Shown in pieces: positions 8,989 to 17,906 of a stretch of DNA of 64,000 nucleotides (its first letter is position 1; every line of letters begins with the position of its first letter). The stretch lies in assembly GCA_017451525.1 (NCBI GenBank), contig JAFTOD010000002.1, positions 1 to 64,000 on the forward strand, read 5' to 3'. The notes beneath the pieces are model-generated. The model was not told the DNA's origin. It did not search any database and worked only from the letters and a program-made list of their open reading frames with translations. The DNA comes from Paludibacteraceae bacterium (GTDB lineage: Bacteria > Bacteroidota > Bacteroidia > Bacteroidales > Paludibacteraceae). The position numbers and the translations under genes were made by a program.

Positions 8989-9690
8989 ATGATTTACAGC
9001 AAAGAGGTACAGGAAATGTGCCAAGTAGCTAAAGGACCTAACCACGGTCCAGCTCCAATCCCAGAAGAGGGTAAGTGGGTGAAAGCCAAAGAGATTGCTG
9101 ACATCTCTGGTATGACTCACGGTATTGGTTGGTGCGCTCCACAACAAGGTGCGTGCAAACTTAGTTTGAATGTAAAGAACGGTATCATCGAAGAGGCATT
9201 GGTGGAGACCATCGGTTGCTCTGGTATGACTCACTCTGCTGCTATGGCAAGCGAGATCCTCGTAGGTAAGACTATCCTTGAGGCACTCAATACCGACCTC
9301 GTATGCGATGCTATCAATACTGCTATGCGCGAGTTGTTCCTCCAAATCGTTTACGGTCGTACACAATCTGCTTTCTCTGAGGGCGGTTTGGCTATCGGTG
9401 CTGGTTTGGAAGACTTGGGTAAGGGTCTTGTATCTCAAACAGGTACATTGTTCTCTACCAAGGCAAAAGGTGCTCGTTACCTCCAACTCACCGAGGGTTA
9501 TATCACCAAACAATACCTCGATGCAGACAACGAGACTTGCGGTTACGAGTTCGTTCACATGGGTAAGTTCATGGACGCTATCAAGAAAGGCGTACCAGCA
9601 GACGAGGCCCTGAAGAAAGTTACTGGTACCTACGGTCGTACCACCGCAGAGCAAGGTGCAGTTAAATTTATTGACCCACGTCATGAGTAA
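8989..9690 (+). CDS. NifU-like iron-sulfur cluster scaffold protein
   Basis: The protein is 233 residues. It has the Bacteroidota/Firmicutes 'iron-sulfur cluster assembly scaffold' pattern: IGWCAPQQGACKL, then VETIGCSGMTHSAAMASEIL, with the spaced cysteines of a NifU-N fold, and a further Cys in DNETCGYEFVH. It is followed after 18 bp by the GGGtGRT gene; this two-gene unit is conserved across anaerobes. The pair is thought to act in Fe-S or related metallocluster handling, but I know of no firm biochemical role. Codon use is strongly biased, as in highly expressed genes. Confidence 0.85.
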   Translation: MIYSKEVQEMCQVAKGPNHGPAPIPEEGKWVKAKEIADISGMTHGIGWCAPQQGACKLSLNVKNGIIEEALVETIGCSGMTHSAAMASEILVGKTILEALNTDLVCDAINTAMRELFLQIVYGRTQSAFSEGGLAIGAGLEDLGKGLVSQTGTLFSTKAKGARYLQLTEGYITKQYLDADNETCGYEFVHMGKFMDAIKKGVPADEALKKVTGTYGRTTAEQGAVKFIDPRHE

Positions 9691-9708
9691 TCAGAAAGGA
9701 GCAAAATT

Positions 9709-10719
9709 ATGATACGTCCAGTTCAATTTGAATCACAAAACCGCCGCGAGGCACAAGTTCTCGCTGCGCTTAACGCACATGGTATTGCTTCTATCGAAGA
9801 GGCTAATCAAATTTGCGAGCAATACGGTTTGGATCCTTACATGACTTGCGAGGAGACCCAAATGATTTGCTTCGAGAACGCTAAGTGGGCTTACGTTGTA
9901 GGTTCTGCTATCGCTATTAAGAAAGGTTGCAAGAACGCTGCTGATGCTGCTGAGGCAATCGGTATCGGTTTGCAAGCATTCTGTATTCCTGGTTCTGTAG
10001 CTGATGACCGTCTTGTAGGTATTGGTCACGGTAACTTGGCAGCACGTCTGCTCCGCGAGGAGACCGAGTGCTTTGCTTTCTTGGCAGGTCACGAGTCTTT
10101 CGCTGCTGCTGAGGGTGCTATCAAGATTGCAGAGATGGCTAATAAAGTGCGCCAAAAACCACTTCGTATTATCCTCAACGGTCTCGGCAAAGACGCTGCT
10201 ATGATTATCAGCCGTATCAACGGTTTCACCTACGTACAAACAGAGTTCGACTACGCTACTGGCGAGTTGAAGGTAGTTCGTCAAAAACCTTATAGCAACG
10301 GTCCACGCGCTAAGGTGAACTGCTATGGTGCTGACGATGTACGCGAAGGTGTGGCTATCATGTGGCACGAGAACGTAGATGTTTCTATCACAGGTAACTC
10401 TACCAACCCAACTCGCTTCCAACACCCAGTAGCTGGTACCTATAAGAAAGAACGCGTGTTGAAGGGCAAGCCATACTTCTCTGTAGCATCTGGTGGTGGT
10501 ACAGGTCGTACCTTGCACCCAGATAACATGGCTGCAGGTCCTGCTTCTTATGGTATGACCGATACATTGGGTCGTATGCACTCTGATGCTCAATTTGCTG
10601 GTTCTTCTTCAGTTCCTGCACACGTTGAGATGATGGGCTTCCTCGGTATTGGTAATAATCCAATGGTAGGTTGCACCGTAGCTTGCGCTGTGAACGTAGC
10701 GTTGGCATTGAGCAAGTAA
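9709..10719 (+). CDS. GGGtGRT protein
   Basis: The protein is 336 residues and carries the signature that names the family, SGGGTGRTLHPD, near residue 262. The upstream sequence has an unusual clear ribosome site for this phylum (AAAGGAG, about 7 bases before ATG), consistent with high expression. Other conserved-looking parts are ICEQYGLDPYMTCEETQMIC, GIGHGNLAARLL and GFLGIGNNPMVGCTVACAVN, which are Gly/Cys-rich. The molecular function of the family is not established; linkage to the Fe-S scaffold suggests a metallocluster role. A terminator follows at 10739. Confidence 0.9.
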   Translation: MIRPVQFESQNRREAQVLAALNAHGIASIEEANQICEQYGLDPYMTCEETQMICFENAKWAYVVGSAIAIKKGCKNAADAAEAIGIGLQAFCIPGSVADDRLVGIGHGNLAARLLREETECFAFLAGHESFAAAEGAIKIAEMANKVRQKPLRIILNGLGKDAAMIISRINGFTYVQTEFDYATGELKVVRQKPYSNGPRAKVNCYGADDVREGVAIMWHENVDVSITGNSTNPTRFQHPVAGTYKKERVLKGKPYFSVASGGGTGRTLHPDNMAAGPASYGMTDTLGRMHSDAQFAGSSSVPAHVEMMGFLGIGNNPMVGCTVACAVNVALALSK

Positions 10720-10738
10720 TTCTATTACTATCCAACTA

Positions 10739-10769
10739 AAGGGACACGCCATAAGGAGTGTCTCTTTTT
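10739..10769 (+). terminator. terminator of the GGGtGRT operon
   Basis: AGGGACAC pairs with GTGTCTCT (one G-T pair) across a ten-base loop and is followed by a T-run. Confidence 0.8.
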
Positions 10770-10770
10770 G

Positions 10771-10902
10771 ATTGGATACCTCTGCGGTCCTCCAATGATG
10801 GCAAAGACAGTGCTTGAATTGCTCCACTCATTGGGCGTTGAGGAGGACATGATTATGTTTGATGATATTGGCAGTAACTGCCAATACGCTTTCGGCTGTT
10901 AG
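10771..10902 (+). pseudogene. duplicated 3' end of nqrF (fragment)
   Basis: Reading from 10771 gives IGYLCGPPMMAKTVLE, continuing to a stop at 10900-10902. This is the C-terminal NADH-binding end of NqrF. The 86 bases 10777-10862 differ from the resident nqrF (20923-22194, opposite strand) at only five positions, three of them silent. After that the two diverge, and the fragment ends with a Cys-containing tail not found in NqrF. No start codon or upstream domain is present, so it should be a non-functional remnant. The rest of 10903-11106 holds only a hairpin at 10953. Confidence 0.88.
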
Positions 10903-10952
10903 GGGGAACGATTACACGATAGGATGCCTTTACAGTTTCACGGTAATACAAA

Positions 10953-10982
10953 ATACACACGCACACCTATGTGCGCGTGTAT
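10953..10982 (+). terminator. hairpin, probable terminator
   Basis: A 13-bp stem with one mismatch (ATACACACGCACA with TGTGCGCGTGTAT) and a four-base loop precedes an A/T-rich tail. It lies between the nqrF fragment and the convergent small acidic gene. Confidence 0.6.
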
Positions 10983-11106
10983 TTATTATATAGTCTCTGC
11001 GAATCTCTTTCTGGTTCTACGACTTCATCCTAAATTATGTCCCTTGAAAATTGGGGAGAAATCCTAGAAAAGAAAAAGAGAAGAAACTGCGTGTTGGTTT
11101 GAGGCA

Positions 11107-11313
11107 TTAGAAATCATTATCATCATACGCATCGAAACCTGACATGCCATCGTCGTCATAGTCGCCACAGTCCCAGTCTTCACGAGAAGTCCAGTTACCA
11201 GAACCGCCTGCGCGGTGGCGGCGATCTTCACTCATACTGCGATAATTCTCAAAGTCAAACAATCCATTGGTTGAGCTCTCATCGGAGCCAAAAAGAAAAT
11301 CAAATAGTCCCAT
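11107..11313 (-). CDS. small acidic protein, unknown
   Basis: The 68-residue protein begins MGLFDFLFGSDESS and ends in a run of Asp-rich residues (DCGDYDDDGMSGFDAYDDNDF). It is strongly acidic, with no signal peptide or membrane helix. Small proteins beginning MGLFDFLFG are, as I recall, common in this phylum without known role. I see no clean promoter upstream. It could be spurious, but the amino-acid composition and regular start favour a real gene. Confidence 0.55.
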   Translation of the reverse strand: MGLFDFLFGSDESSTNGLFDFENYRSMSEDRRHRAGGSGNWTSREDWDCGDYDDDGMSGFDAYDDNDF

Positions 11314-11386
11314 AGTAGTAATTTTGAATTAGAAGTAATACGAAAACATTTTAATTAAGATCCAAAGAACAATTTCTTATATTCAA

Positions 11387-12247
11387 CTATTGCATTTTTT
11401 GCAACAGTTCGCTGGTCTGCATCTCCATGCGGTTGAAGGCGAACCACTTTTTGCCGAGGTCTTTGATGCTGGCACCAAGGTGATAGACTGTCTCGTCGAT
11501 GCAGAGGAAGCGGTCGTGTGAGCGGTCGAACTCTACGACACTTATCGGCGGATACTGCACATTGTGTTTCTGGATGTCTAGTTGCAATTGTACGGATGGT
11601 TTCTTCGTGTAGATGGTAGCAGTCACCTTGTCTGCTCGTTTGGATAGTATGGTTAGCACGCTATCGTCAATGTAATTGTCAATGAGAATGATGCGCGTGG
11701 TGGCTTCGCGTATGCGGTCGTTGATGAAGGTGTAGGCATCGAAGATTTGCCCATCGTAGAAGATACCTTGGTGAGGAGGTAGGCTTGTACGGACGAAGAA
11801 GTCGATTTTTTGTTCTACATTTTCAATGCGTTGTTCATGTGCACGTAAGCGTTTGTCGAAGTATTCTTCTACATATACAATTCGCTGATTAACTGCATAA
11901 CCACGGAGCATATATTCTTTTAAAACTTGATTTGCCCAACGGCGGAATTGTACACCACGTTGACTCTTCACACGGTAACCAACCGAAATAATCACATCTA
12001 GATTATAAATAGCTGTTGGCTTATATTTTGATAAAGTATTATGCAAAATTTGCATATTACTCTCCTTGTCTAATTCACCTTCTTTGAAAATATTAGCTAT
12101 GTGACGTGCTATAACGGACTGATCTTTTTGGAATAACTCTGCTATTTGTGCTTGTGTTAGCCAGACTGTTTCATTTTCTAATGTTACATTAATTTGTGTT
12201 TGATTGTCAGCAGTTTGATAAACTACGATTTGGTTGTTGGTGCCCAT
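11387..12247 (-). CDS. RhuM-family protein with PLD-like C-terminus
   Basis: The protein is 286 residues. The N-terminal half is the RhuM (virulence_RhuM) domain: VWLTQAQIAELF, VIARHIANIFKEGEL, YNLDVIISVGYRVKSQRGVQFRRWA and VLKEYMLRGYAVN. The C-terminal part (about 170-286) includes IILIDNYIDDSVLT and SHDRFLCIDETVYHLGASIKDLGKKW. This resembles a phospholipase-D-like half site (His-x-(x)n-Asp after a beta strand). RhuM proteins sit in pathogenicity and defence islands and near toxin-antitoxin loci; their role is not settled. A TACCTTTG box lies on the minus strand at 12283-12276 but without a good upstream element. It ends the AT-rich accessory segment that contains the NACHT operon. Confidence 0.85.
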   Translation of the reverse strand: MGTNNQIVVYQTADNQTQINVTLENETVWLTQAQIAELFQKDQSVIARHIANIFKEGELDKESNMQILHNTLSKYKPTAIYNLDVIISVGYRVKSQRGVQFRRWANQVLKEYMLRGYAVNQRIVYVEEYFDKRLRAHEQRIENVEQKIDFFVRTSLPPHQGIFYDGQIFDAYTFINDRIREATTRIILIDNYIDDSVLTILSKRADKVTATIYTKKPSVQLQLDIQKHNVQYPPISVVEFDRSHDRFLCIDETVYHLGASIKDLGKKWFAFNRMEMQTSELLQKMQ

Positions 12248-12371
12248 AATTTTGCATGTTTTTTGAAATCTGCTGCAAAGGTACTACATCAAACTGCTAA
12301 AACTTGTCAGTTTGTCAAAGAATTTTACAAAAAAATGCACTTTTTTTATCCAAGGAGGGTCATTACTGTTG

Positions 12372-12428
12372 GCTTGCTCCTTTTTTATCTCAGCGAAGTG
12401 CGTTTTTGAAATAAAAAAAGGAGCAAGC
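12372..12428. repeat. inverted repeat in the 12.25-12.75 kb gap
   Basis: GGCTTGCTCC plus a T-run (12371-12388) pairs with an A-run plus GGAGCAAGC (12411-12428) across a 22-base loop. The rest of the 505-base gap between the RhuM and RelA/SpoT genes shows no gene I can support; it may hold decayed sequence. Confidence 0.5.
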
Positions 12429-12752
12429 TATGGATGAAGTGAAGAGAGAAAAGGAACTTGGTGTCTTCAAAAGATGAAAAAATGCAGCACCGTGTGAGGG
12501 TGCTGCTGGGGGGGGAGTGCATTCGCAAAAATGCGAACGAAGTGCAGGATTGGGGTGATTTATTGCTTAGTTGTGATTTTGAGGATGCGCAGGGAGTTGT
12601 CAATCTCAATTCTACCGAGGCGTTAGAAGACGGTTTGGTTGAGCAGAAGAGATACCGTTTGTGTATCTACTACAGAGACGTGTCCATCATGGAAGGTAAA
12701 TTTGTCAAACTTAATCTTCTTGAGGATGATAGTAGCACCTACAAGTATTGCG

Positions 12753-13694
12753 CTAAAGGCTACTTGACAACTCTTTGCGCTTATTTTTGTGCCATTTATT
12801 TTCTTTTGGAGACCCGAATAAAGATTGCATTTCTTCAATCAAAACATTATCTGCTAGTTGTAAAAGTTCCCTATTCCCAACCTCAATATAATTTATCACA
12901 TGGGCGATAGTATCATATGTAAGAGGGAAAGAGAATCTTTTCTCTAACATTAGCCTCATTACTTTATCTCTATTTGCCCGAAAAATACTTTTTGCAATTT
13001 CCTTATTAGTATTTAGGAACTTTATAAGATCTTCAGAAAAAGATTTATCTCTAAACCTTAATCGCATTTTATTGCGCATCATACTATTCCAATTCCCATT
13101 TTTATAATAAGAATATGACAATCTATCAAATAAAGCAGACATTGACCATTCTGCACTTTCTAAGGTCGCATATATACCATTTAATAATCTTGACTCCTCA
13201 TCATAATCTATCCATTCTTCCTGACACTTATATCTCAAATCATGTTCAACTTCGTGCCAGCCTTCTGACAATATAGTTCTAATTTGCACCTCATATGTAT
13301 CATCTATTAAATCTTTATAAGATGTTTGAGCTAACGCAACCTTCATATCCTCTTTTTTATTATCCGGAATCCGCAAAATTATATTAAGTCGTTTGGGGTG
13401 AAACCTATCCACTTCCGCGGCATCTACAGATTCATCCACATAATTAGATTGATTTTTGAAATATTGGTGTACAATTTCTACATCGTCATTAAAATATAAC
13501 GTAATACGTAAGGCTAGGAAATCCTGCATTTTTTTACCATTATTCCTATACGAATCCGCCTTTTTTGCCATCTTTTTTTCTATAGAATCAATACTTTTGA
13601 CACGAGAAAAGATATGAAACATCAAACCGCTCTTTATTAGATTGGTCTCTAACTGGCTCTCTATAGTTTTCAATATACTTTCTGCTGCACTCAT
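12753..13694 (-). CDS. RelA/SpoT-domain protein, putative toxin of a NACHT operon
   Basis: The protein is 313 residues. Residues of about 25-160 are a RelA/SpoT nucleotidyltransferase domain (PF04607): RVKSIDSIEK (31-40), DFLALRI (58-64), then EVQIRT (135-140) and GWHEVEHDLRYK (145-156), which matches the E-x-Q-I-R-T...W...E-H...Y-K core. The usual NGYRSLH block that stacks on the guanine is replaced by RFHPKRLNIILRIP. The acceptor may therefore not be GDP/GTP. The C-terminal half is helical and basic. The start codon is two bases after the NACHT stop, so the two are translationally coupled. By analogy with toxic small alarmone synthetases it may be the effector of the upstream NTPase; this is inference. 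Confidence 0.85.
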   Translation of the reverse strand: MSAAESILKTIESQLETNLIKSGLMFHIFSRVKSIDSIEKKMAKKADSYRNNGKKMQDFLALRITLYFNDDVEIVHQYFKNQSNYVDESVDAAEVDRFHPKRLNIILRIPDNKKEDMKVALAQTSYKDLIDDTYEVQIRTILSEGWHEVEHDLRYKCQEEWIDYDEESRLLNGIYATLESAEWSMSALFDRLSYSYYKNGNWNSMMRNKMRLRFRDKSFSEDLIKFLNTNKEIAKSIFRANRDKVMRLMLEKRFSFPLTYDTIAHVINYIEVGNRELLQLADNVLIEEMQSLFGSPKENKWHKNKRKELSSSL

Positions 13695-13696
13695 AA

Positions 13697-15826
13697 TTAT
13701 CTATTTTTGTGATAATATGTGATTCCTGCTTGTGTAATGAAAGAGCCATTACCACTAGTTTGAATCATTCCACTTCTCCTTAATTTTTCAAATACATCGT
13801 ACATTTCATCTATTTCCATAACATCAAATTCTGTTTTTAAATGAGAAATGTATTTCATCTTTGTTGATTTTCCATCTACTTTAAAATATTTACTTAAAAT
13901 CTTCAACTCCCATGCTTGTTGCTTTTCCTCAGGAACGACTATTTGAGCGTCTGCTTTAAACTGTTTTATAAAATCACTCGAATAATCTTCACACCCATAA
14001 CAATATACATGGTTACTTTCTCCTGAATAATTTGAATTAGAAATCTGACAATCAATAAATCTACATCCAGTAAATGTTACTTGATTAAAAGTTTCATATT
14101 CAAAGGTACATTCTTCAAATACAATATCAACGAATGAGACATTTTCAAATGAACATGTTTCTCTTCTAAATGCAACTTTTTCAAATCTATATGAATTTAA
14201 GCCGATCTCCTTGTAATCCCCATATATTGCTCCTTGCAATACACCATCTAGCAGCATTGCATGCTTGAGCGACATTTTATTTTTTAGAACAGATAGCTTT
14301 TTCCATAATTTTTCTCGATTGTCTTTCTTCGAAAAACGAAAAGCCATAATCGCAAATTCCAATAAATCCTCGGGGAGATTTTGTTCTTTCTGTAAAAATC
14401 CAATGTTTTCTTTTTCTAAGGATTTACCTAATAAATAGCCAAATACAAATTCATTCACAAAACCCACATAGTCAGTATTACCTATTCTATCTAATAAGGC
14501 ATGATTTGTTAATGTATCCGCTAATTCTTCTATTGACTGTTTAGTTGGAGATAACTCTCTATAATACAATAATTTTGAGCGATTGTACTCCACGATAAGT
14601 TCCTTGACAAAGGTTCTTTTATCCCCTGTTATATTAAACTCTAAAAACATTTTAGCCAGATTCTCAAAGATAATCATCTGGTCCCTATACGGAATTATTA
14701 GATCTTGTCTCTCTTGCTCTCGGTTTAATAAATACTCAAAATACTTTTCAGTTATTGTTTCTGGTTCTTGTATTAACTTGACGAACTCTTCTTGGTTTAC
14801 ATTTCGCAAATATGTAAGAAGTACAGGATTTGATATATACTCCAATGGTACATTATTAGCTGTAAGCAAGTCATATCTTTCTGGCTTAAGCCATTGTTGA
14901 ATATTGGGTTTCCCTAATTGAAAACGAACCACATCAAAATTCCCATTGTATGACTCCACCCATTCAGAGAACTCAGAGCCTGCAAATATAGCAGTACGTC
15001 GAGATGTTAATATAATTTTGGCATCTTCAGTCAATAGCTCCCCTATAGTTGACAACATTGTTTCCACTTGTTCAAATTCATTAAGCGTACCCACATTGCC
15101 TGGATCAATATCTTTTGATAATAATTCATCAAAACCATCTATAATTAAAGGAATACGACCTTTTCTAATATTATAGATAACTAAATCATTACCTATTGTT
15201 GATTTGTACTCGTTATCAATTTCACTAAGCAGCACATATTTAAATAGTCTAGCTTCACGATTTCTAGATAATTCTGTGAATAAAGGTTTAGCATCTTCAC
15301 TAAAACGCTGGAAGGATTTGTAAATTTCAAAAGCAGTACACGTCTTTCCATATCCAGCGGCTGCCTCAATAATTATCAAATGGGCACCTTTCTTATTGAT
15401 AATATCATTAACCGACTTTACGATATTATCTCCTTGCATTGCCAAATCTTTATCCTCAGAATAAATGGAATAAGGAGCGTTAATATATTCGTATTTGATA
15501 TGAGGATTCGCATAATGCTTAATTTGTTTTTGTGCAAATTCTTCATATCTATGTTGTATGGCGACAGTCGTATATCCTGTTTTAAAGAAACCTTTAAACA
15601 AATACGACTCCGCTTTTTTTACATCGGCAAAATGCTGAACTTTGGCAGAATATCCTAATCTCGAATATCTCTTTTTTGTTTCAGTAGCATCTGATTCATC
15701 CAGCATTATTATCTCTGCACCATAATACATTCCTTGGTGTAGAAGATATACTCGATATGATGAAGTATGTTCCTTCAATTCATATCCATATTGACAAAAT
15801 AATGAATCTAATTGATCAATATTCAT
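13697..15826 (-). CDS. NACHT-type NTPase with pentapeptide repeats (bacterial NLR-like)
   Basis: The protein is 709 residues. Residues 1-100 form an N-terminal domain I do not recognise. The P-loop EAAAGYGKT (154-162), Walker B PLIIDGFDELL (226-236) with an acidic DE pair, and the sensor-like IILTSRRT near 275 define a NACHT/STAND NTPase. Helical regions follow. A short stretch of pentapeptide-like repeats (FENVSFVDIVFEECTF and onward, about 560-605) and a C-terminal winged-helix-like segment (about 645-709) come last. Bacterial NACHT proteins detect phage products and activate a toxic partner. The promoter at 15873-15843 drives this gene and the coupled RelA/SpoT gene. The region is visibly AT-rich compared with glnN or nqr, a sign of transfer. 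Confidence 0.87.
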   Translation of the reverse strand: MNIDQLDSLFCQYGYELKEHTSSYRVYLLHQGMYYGAEIIMLDESDATETKKRYSRLGYSAKVQHFADVKKAESYLFKGFFKTGYTTVAIQHRYEEFAQKQIKHYANPHIKYEYINAPYSIYSEDKDLAMQGDNIVKSVNDIINKKGAHLIIIEAAAGYGKTCTAFEIYKSFQRFSEDAKPLFTELSRNREARLFKYVLLSEIDNEYKSTIGNDLVIYNIRKGRIPLIIDGFDELLSKDIDPGNVGTLNEFEQVETMLSTIGELLTEDAKIILTSRRTAIFAGSEFSEWVESYNGNFDVVRFQLGKPNIQQWLKPERYDLLTANNVPLEYISNPVLLTYLRNVNQEEFVKLIQEPETITEKYFEYLLNREQERQDLIIPYRDQMIIFENLAKMFLEFNITGDKRTFVKELIVEYNRSKLLYYRELSPTKQSIEELADTLTNHALLDRIGNTDYVGFVNEFVFGYLLGKSLEKENIGFLQKEQNLPEDLLEFAIMAFRFSKKDNREKLWKKLSVLKNKMSLKHAMLLDGVLQGAIYGDYKEIGLNSYRFEKVAFRRETCSFENVSFVDIVFEECTFEYETFNQVTFTGCRFIDCQISNSNYSGESNHVYCYGCEDYSSDFIKQFKADAQIVVPEEKQQAWELKILSKYFKVDGKSTKMKYISHLKTEFDVMEIDEMYDVFEKLRRSGMIQTSGNGSFITQAGITYYHKNR

Positions 15827-15842
15827 ATGTACAATTTTTCTG

Positions 15843-15873
15843 CAAAATTACAAAAAATATTTTATTCCGCAAA
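15843..15873 (-). promoter_or_regulatory. promoter of the NACHT-RelA/SpoT operon
   Basis: On the minus strand TTTG (15873-15870) and TAATTTTG (15850-15843) have a 19-bp spacer. The start of transcription would lie only about 10 bases before the ATG at 15826, giving a very short leader. Confidence 0.65.
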
Positions 15874-15975
15874 AAAAAATTACGGCACAAAATGAGTTTT
15901 TTATTAAAAATTCATTCTTTAGTTACTTTATTCGTAGCAATAGGTATACCAAATGATGGAAAATGTTGCGAATGT

Positions 15976-17670
15976 TTACACAAGGTGGTGGAGGATGTCG
16001 TCGGCTTCGGGGATGGAGAGTTTTTGACGGATTTGAGTCTTACGCTGGTAAATTGTTTGAAGACTTTGACGAGTGAGCATGTTTATCTCCTTTGTCGAAA
16101 AATTTGCCTTAAGTAAACAACATAATTGAATCTCCTTTTCATTCAAAATGCCTGAATACCGATTATTCAATTGTGTGTAAAAACCATCATAAACAAGGTC
16201 TATCATTTGAAATATATTCTGCCAATCAATTAATACATTTGCCTTGTTCTCGTTCAAAGCCATAAGTCGCGATAACAAGTGTTGATTGGCTTCGGTTGGT
16301 ATGCTAACAATTGTTTTGATAATACCTAATTGTTGCAACATCAATTTTTTGACATTCTCTTTTCCCTCTTCTTGGCTTGAAGAAATATTTGCAAATATTT
16401 TACGCAATGTTTCTATTTCCTCTTCCTTTTCAATAAGCATATTTTTACGACGCCTATATAAATAGATTGAAAAGGCAGACAAACCAATCATAATAAATAT
16501 CATAACAACAATAAGTGTAATTTGGCGTTGGCGAGATAGGGTTTGTCTGAGTATCTGTTCGCGCAAATCACGCTTTTGTTGCTCACTAGCTGCACTAATT
16601 GCATTGTTAAGATGTATTGATTCCTCTAATTCATTATTATATTGCCATAGATAGCTCATAAGAAGCTTGCCAGTTATAGCATAATCAAGTATCTGCCTAT
16701 AAGCTAACATGTTGCCACGAACTGATTGATAATCACCTCTACTCTCATAATCTTTTAATGAAGCCTCTGCTTTTCTCATTAACTCTTGTGCTCGCTTTTT
16801 ATCTCCTTTTAATAAGTATAGGCGAGATAATGAGCAATAACTCTCACCTAAAGGATAGATCCCCTCATCAGAATAATATTGCAACAATTCTTTGTGCATA
16901 TTGATAGCTCTGTCATAATGCCCCAATTCTCCTAAAAGATCTGCATAATTACGACGTACAATAGTTTGTACTAACAATGTGTCACGTTCTGTTTGGGCAC
17001 TTTGGATTGCTTGCTCAAAGTATTTTTCCATTGCATCATAATCTCCCAAATTGTAACAAGCAACTGCTATTCCGTTATACACTGTAACTATTTCATCCGA
17101 ATGTATCGCATTCTTTGAATCTGAATTTAGAAGTGCTTCTCCATATTCACGAACATGTTGAAAATCGTGATCTGACAAACTGATTTGTAATGCCAAACGA
17201 AAAGGCATGATCATCCAAGAACTATCATTTATCTCTTGGGCGATTGATTGTGTATCTTCTAAATATTTGTATGCTGTTTCTTTTTCATTTATCCACCAAT
17301 AATAAAATACTTTCAGCATTTGTGCTTTCATCATTCGTTTAGTGAGTAAAGATGTGCGTTCGTTTTGGGGTACATCCTGCCATGCGTTCAGATAGAAATC
17401 GGCAGACCAACAGACCATCGAGTCTTCTGAGAGCGACTGATGTAGATTACTATGTATATTAGCAATACTAAGCCAATAAAGTGCTTGTGCAGAATCTGGT
17501 AATAAATGGGGATTTACCACTTCACGCAGCATTATCATTGCCGAATCAGGATTCGCAACAATCATTTTTTCTGCTTCTTGTATTTTCGAAGCATCTCTAT
17601 TTGAACACGCACTCAAAGTCAAAACAAAGACTGATAGAATGGCTAAAAAAATGCGAAAAGGATAGTTCAT
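15976..17670 (-). CDS. TPR lipoprotein with C-terminal HTH, membrane-bound regulator
   Basis: The protein is 564 residues with a lipoprotein signal (LAILSVFVLTLSAC, Cys near 22). Tetratricopeptide-like repeats cover about 30-330 (clear units such as YNGIAVACYNLGDYDAMEKY and RNYADLLGELGHYDRAINMH). One membrane helix is near 393-417 (ITLIVVMIFIMIGLSAFSIYLY), followed by a coiled coil and a C-terminal HTH-like domain (LNEKEIQLCCLLKANFSTKE, then QSLQTIYQRKTQIRQKL). The layout equals that of the protein at 306. It is divergent from the outer-membrane protein gene at 17907, with both promoters in the 236-base gap, so that gene is its likely target. Signal input is unknown. Confidence 0.8.
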   Translation of the reverse strand: MNYPFRIFLAILSVFVLTLSACSNRDASKIQEAEKMIVANPDSAMIMLREVVNPHLLPDSAQALYWLSIANIHSNLHQSLSEDSMVCWSADFYLNAWQDVPQNERTSLLTKRMMKAQMLKVFYYWWINEKETAYKYLEDTQSIAQEINDSSWMIMPFRLALQISLSDHDFQHVREYGEALLNSDSKNAIHSDEIVTVYNGIAVACYNLGDYDAMEKYFEQAIQSAQTERDTLLVQTIVRRNYADLLGELGHYDRAINMHKELLQYYSDEGIYPLGESYCSLSRLYLLKGDKKRAQELMRKAEASLKDYESRGDYQSVRGNMLAYRQILDYAITGKLLMSYLWQYNNELEESIHLNNAISAASEQQKRDLREQILRQTLSRQRQITLIVVMIFIMIGLSAFSIYLYRRRKNMLIEKEEEIETLRKIFANISSSQEEGKENVKKLMLQQLGIIKTIVSIPTEANQHLLSRLMALNENKANVLIDWQNIFQMIDLVYDGFYTQLNNRYSGILNEKEIQLCCLLKANFSTKEINMLTRQSLQTIYQRKTQIRQKLSIPEADDILHHLV

Positions 17671-17708
17671 ACCTCCAAATAATTACTACAGTTATTCTAA
17701 AAACGATG

Positions 17709-17740
17709 CAAAATTACTTATTCTTTGGGAGATTTGCAAA
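17709..17740 (-). promoter_or_regulatory. promoter of the 15976 TPR/HTH regulator
   Basis: On the minus strand TTTG (17740-17737) and TAATTTTG (17716-17709) have a 20-bp spacer. Confidence 0.75.
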
Positions 17741-17833
17741 TTTATATAAGCCACAAAAGGGGAAATATAATATTTTGTTTTGATAACTAATTGTTTTCCT
17801 GTGTATTACAGAATGGAAATATAAATCCTAAAA

Positions 17834-17866
17834 TTTGTATATAAGTGTGTTTTTGTAGTAATTTTG
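17834..17866 (+). promoter_or_regulatory. promoter of the outer-membrane barrel gene
   Basis: TTTG at 17834-17837 and TAATTTTG at 17859-17866 have a 21-bp spacer. It is divergent from the regulator promoter at 17709-17740. Confidence 0.72.
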
Positions 17867-17906
17867 CACAAATTTTCAACGGTTTAACAATGACAAATAA
17901 AAGTTT

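Noticed and set aside
12458-12910. A 150-codon open frame in the gap before the RelA/SpoT gene
   Set aside because: It runs antisense into the end of the RelA/SpoT gene, has no promoter and no recognisable domain. The opposite-strand frames there are equally unconvincing.
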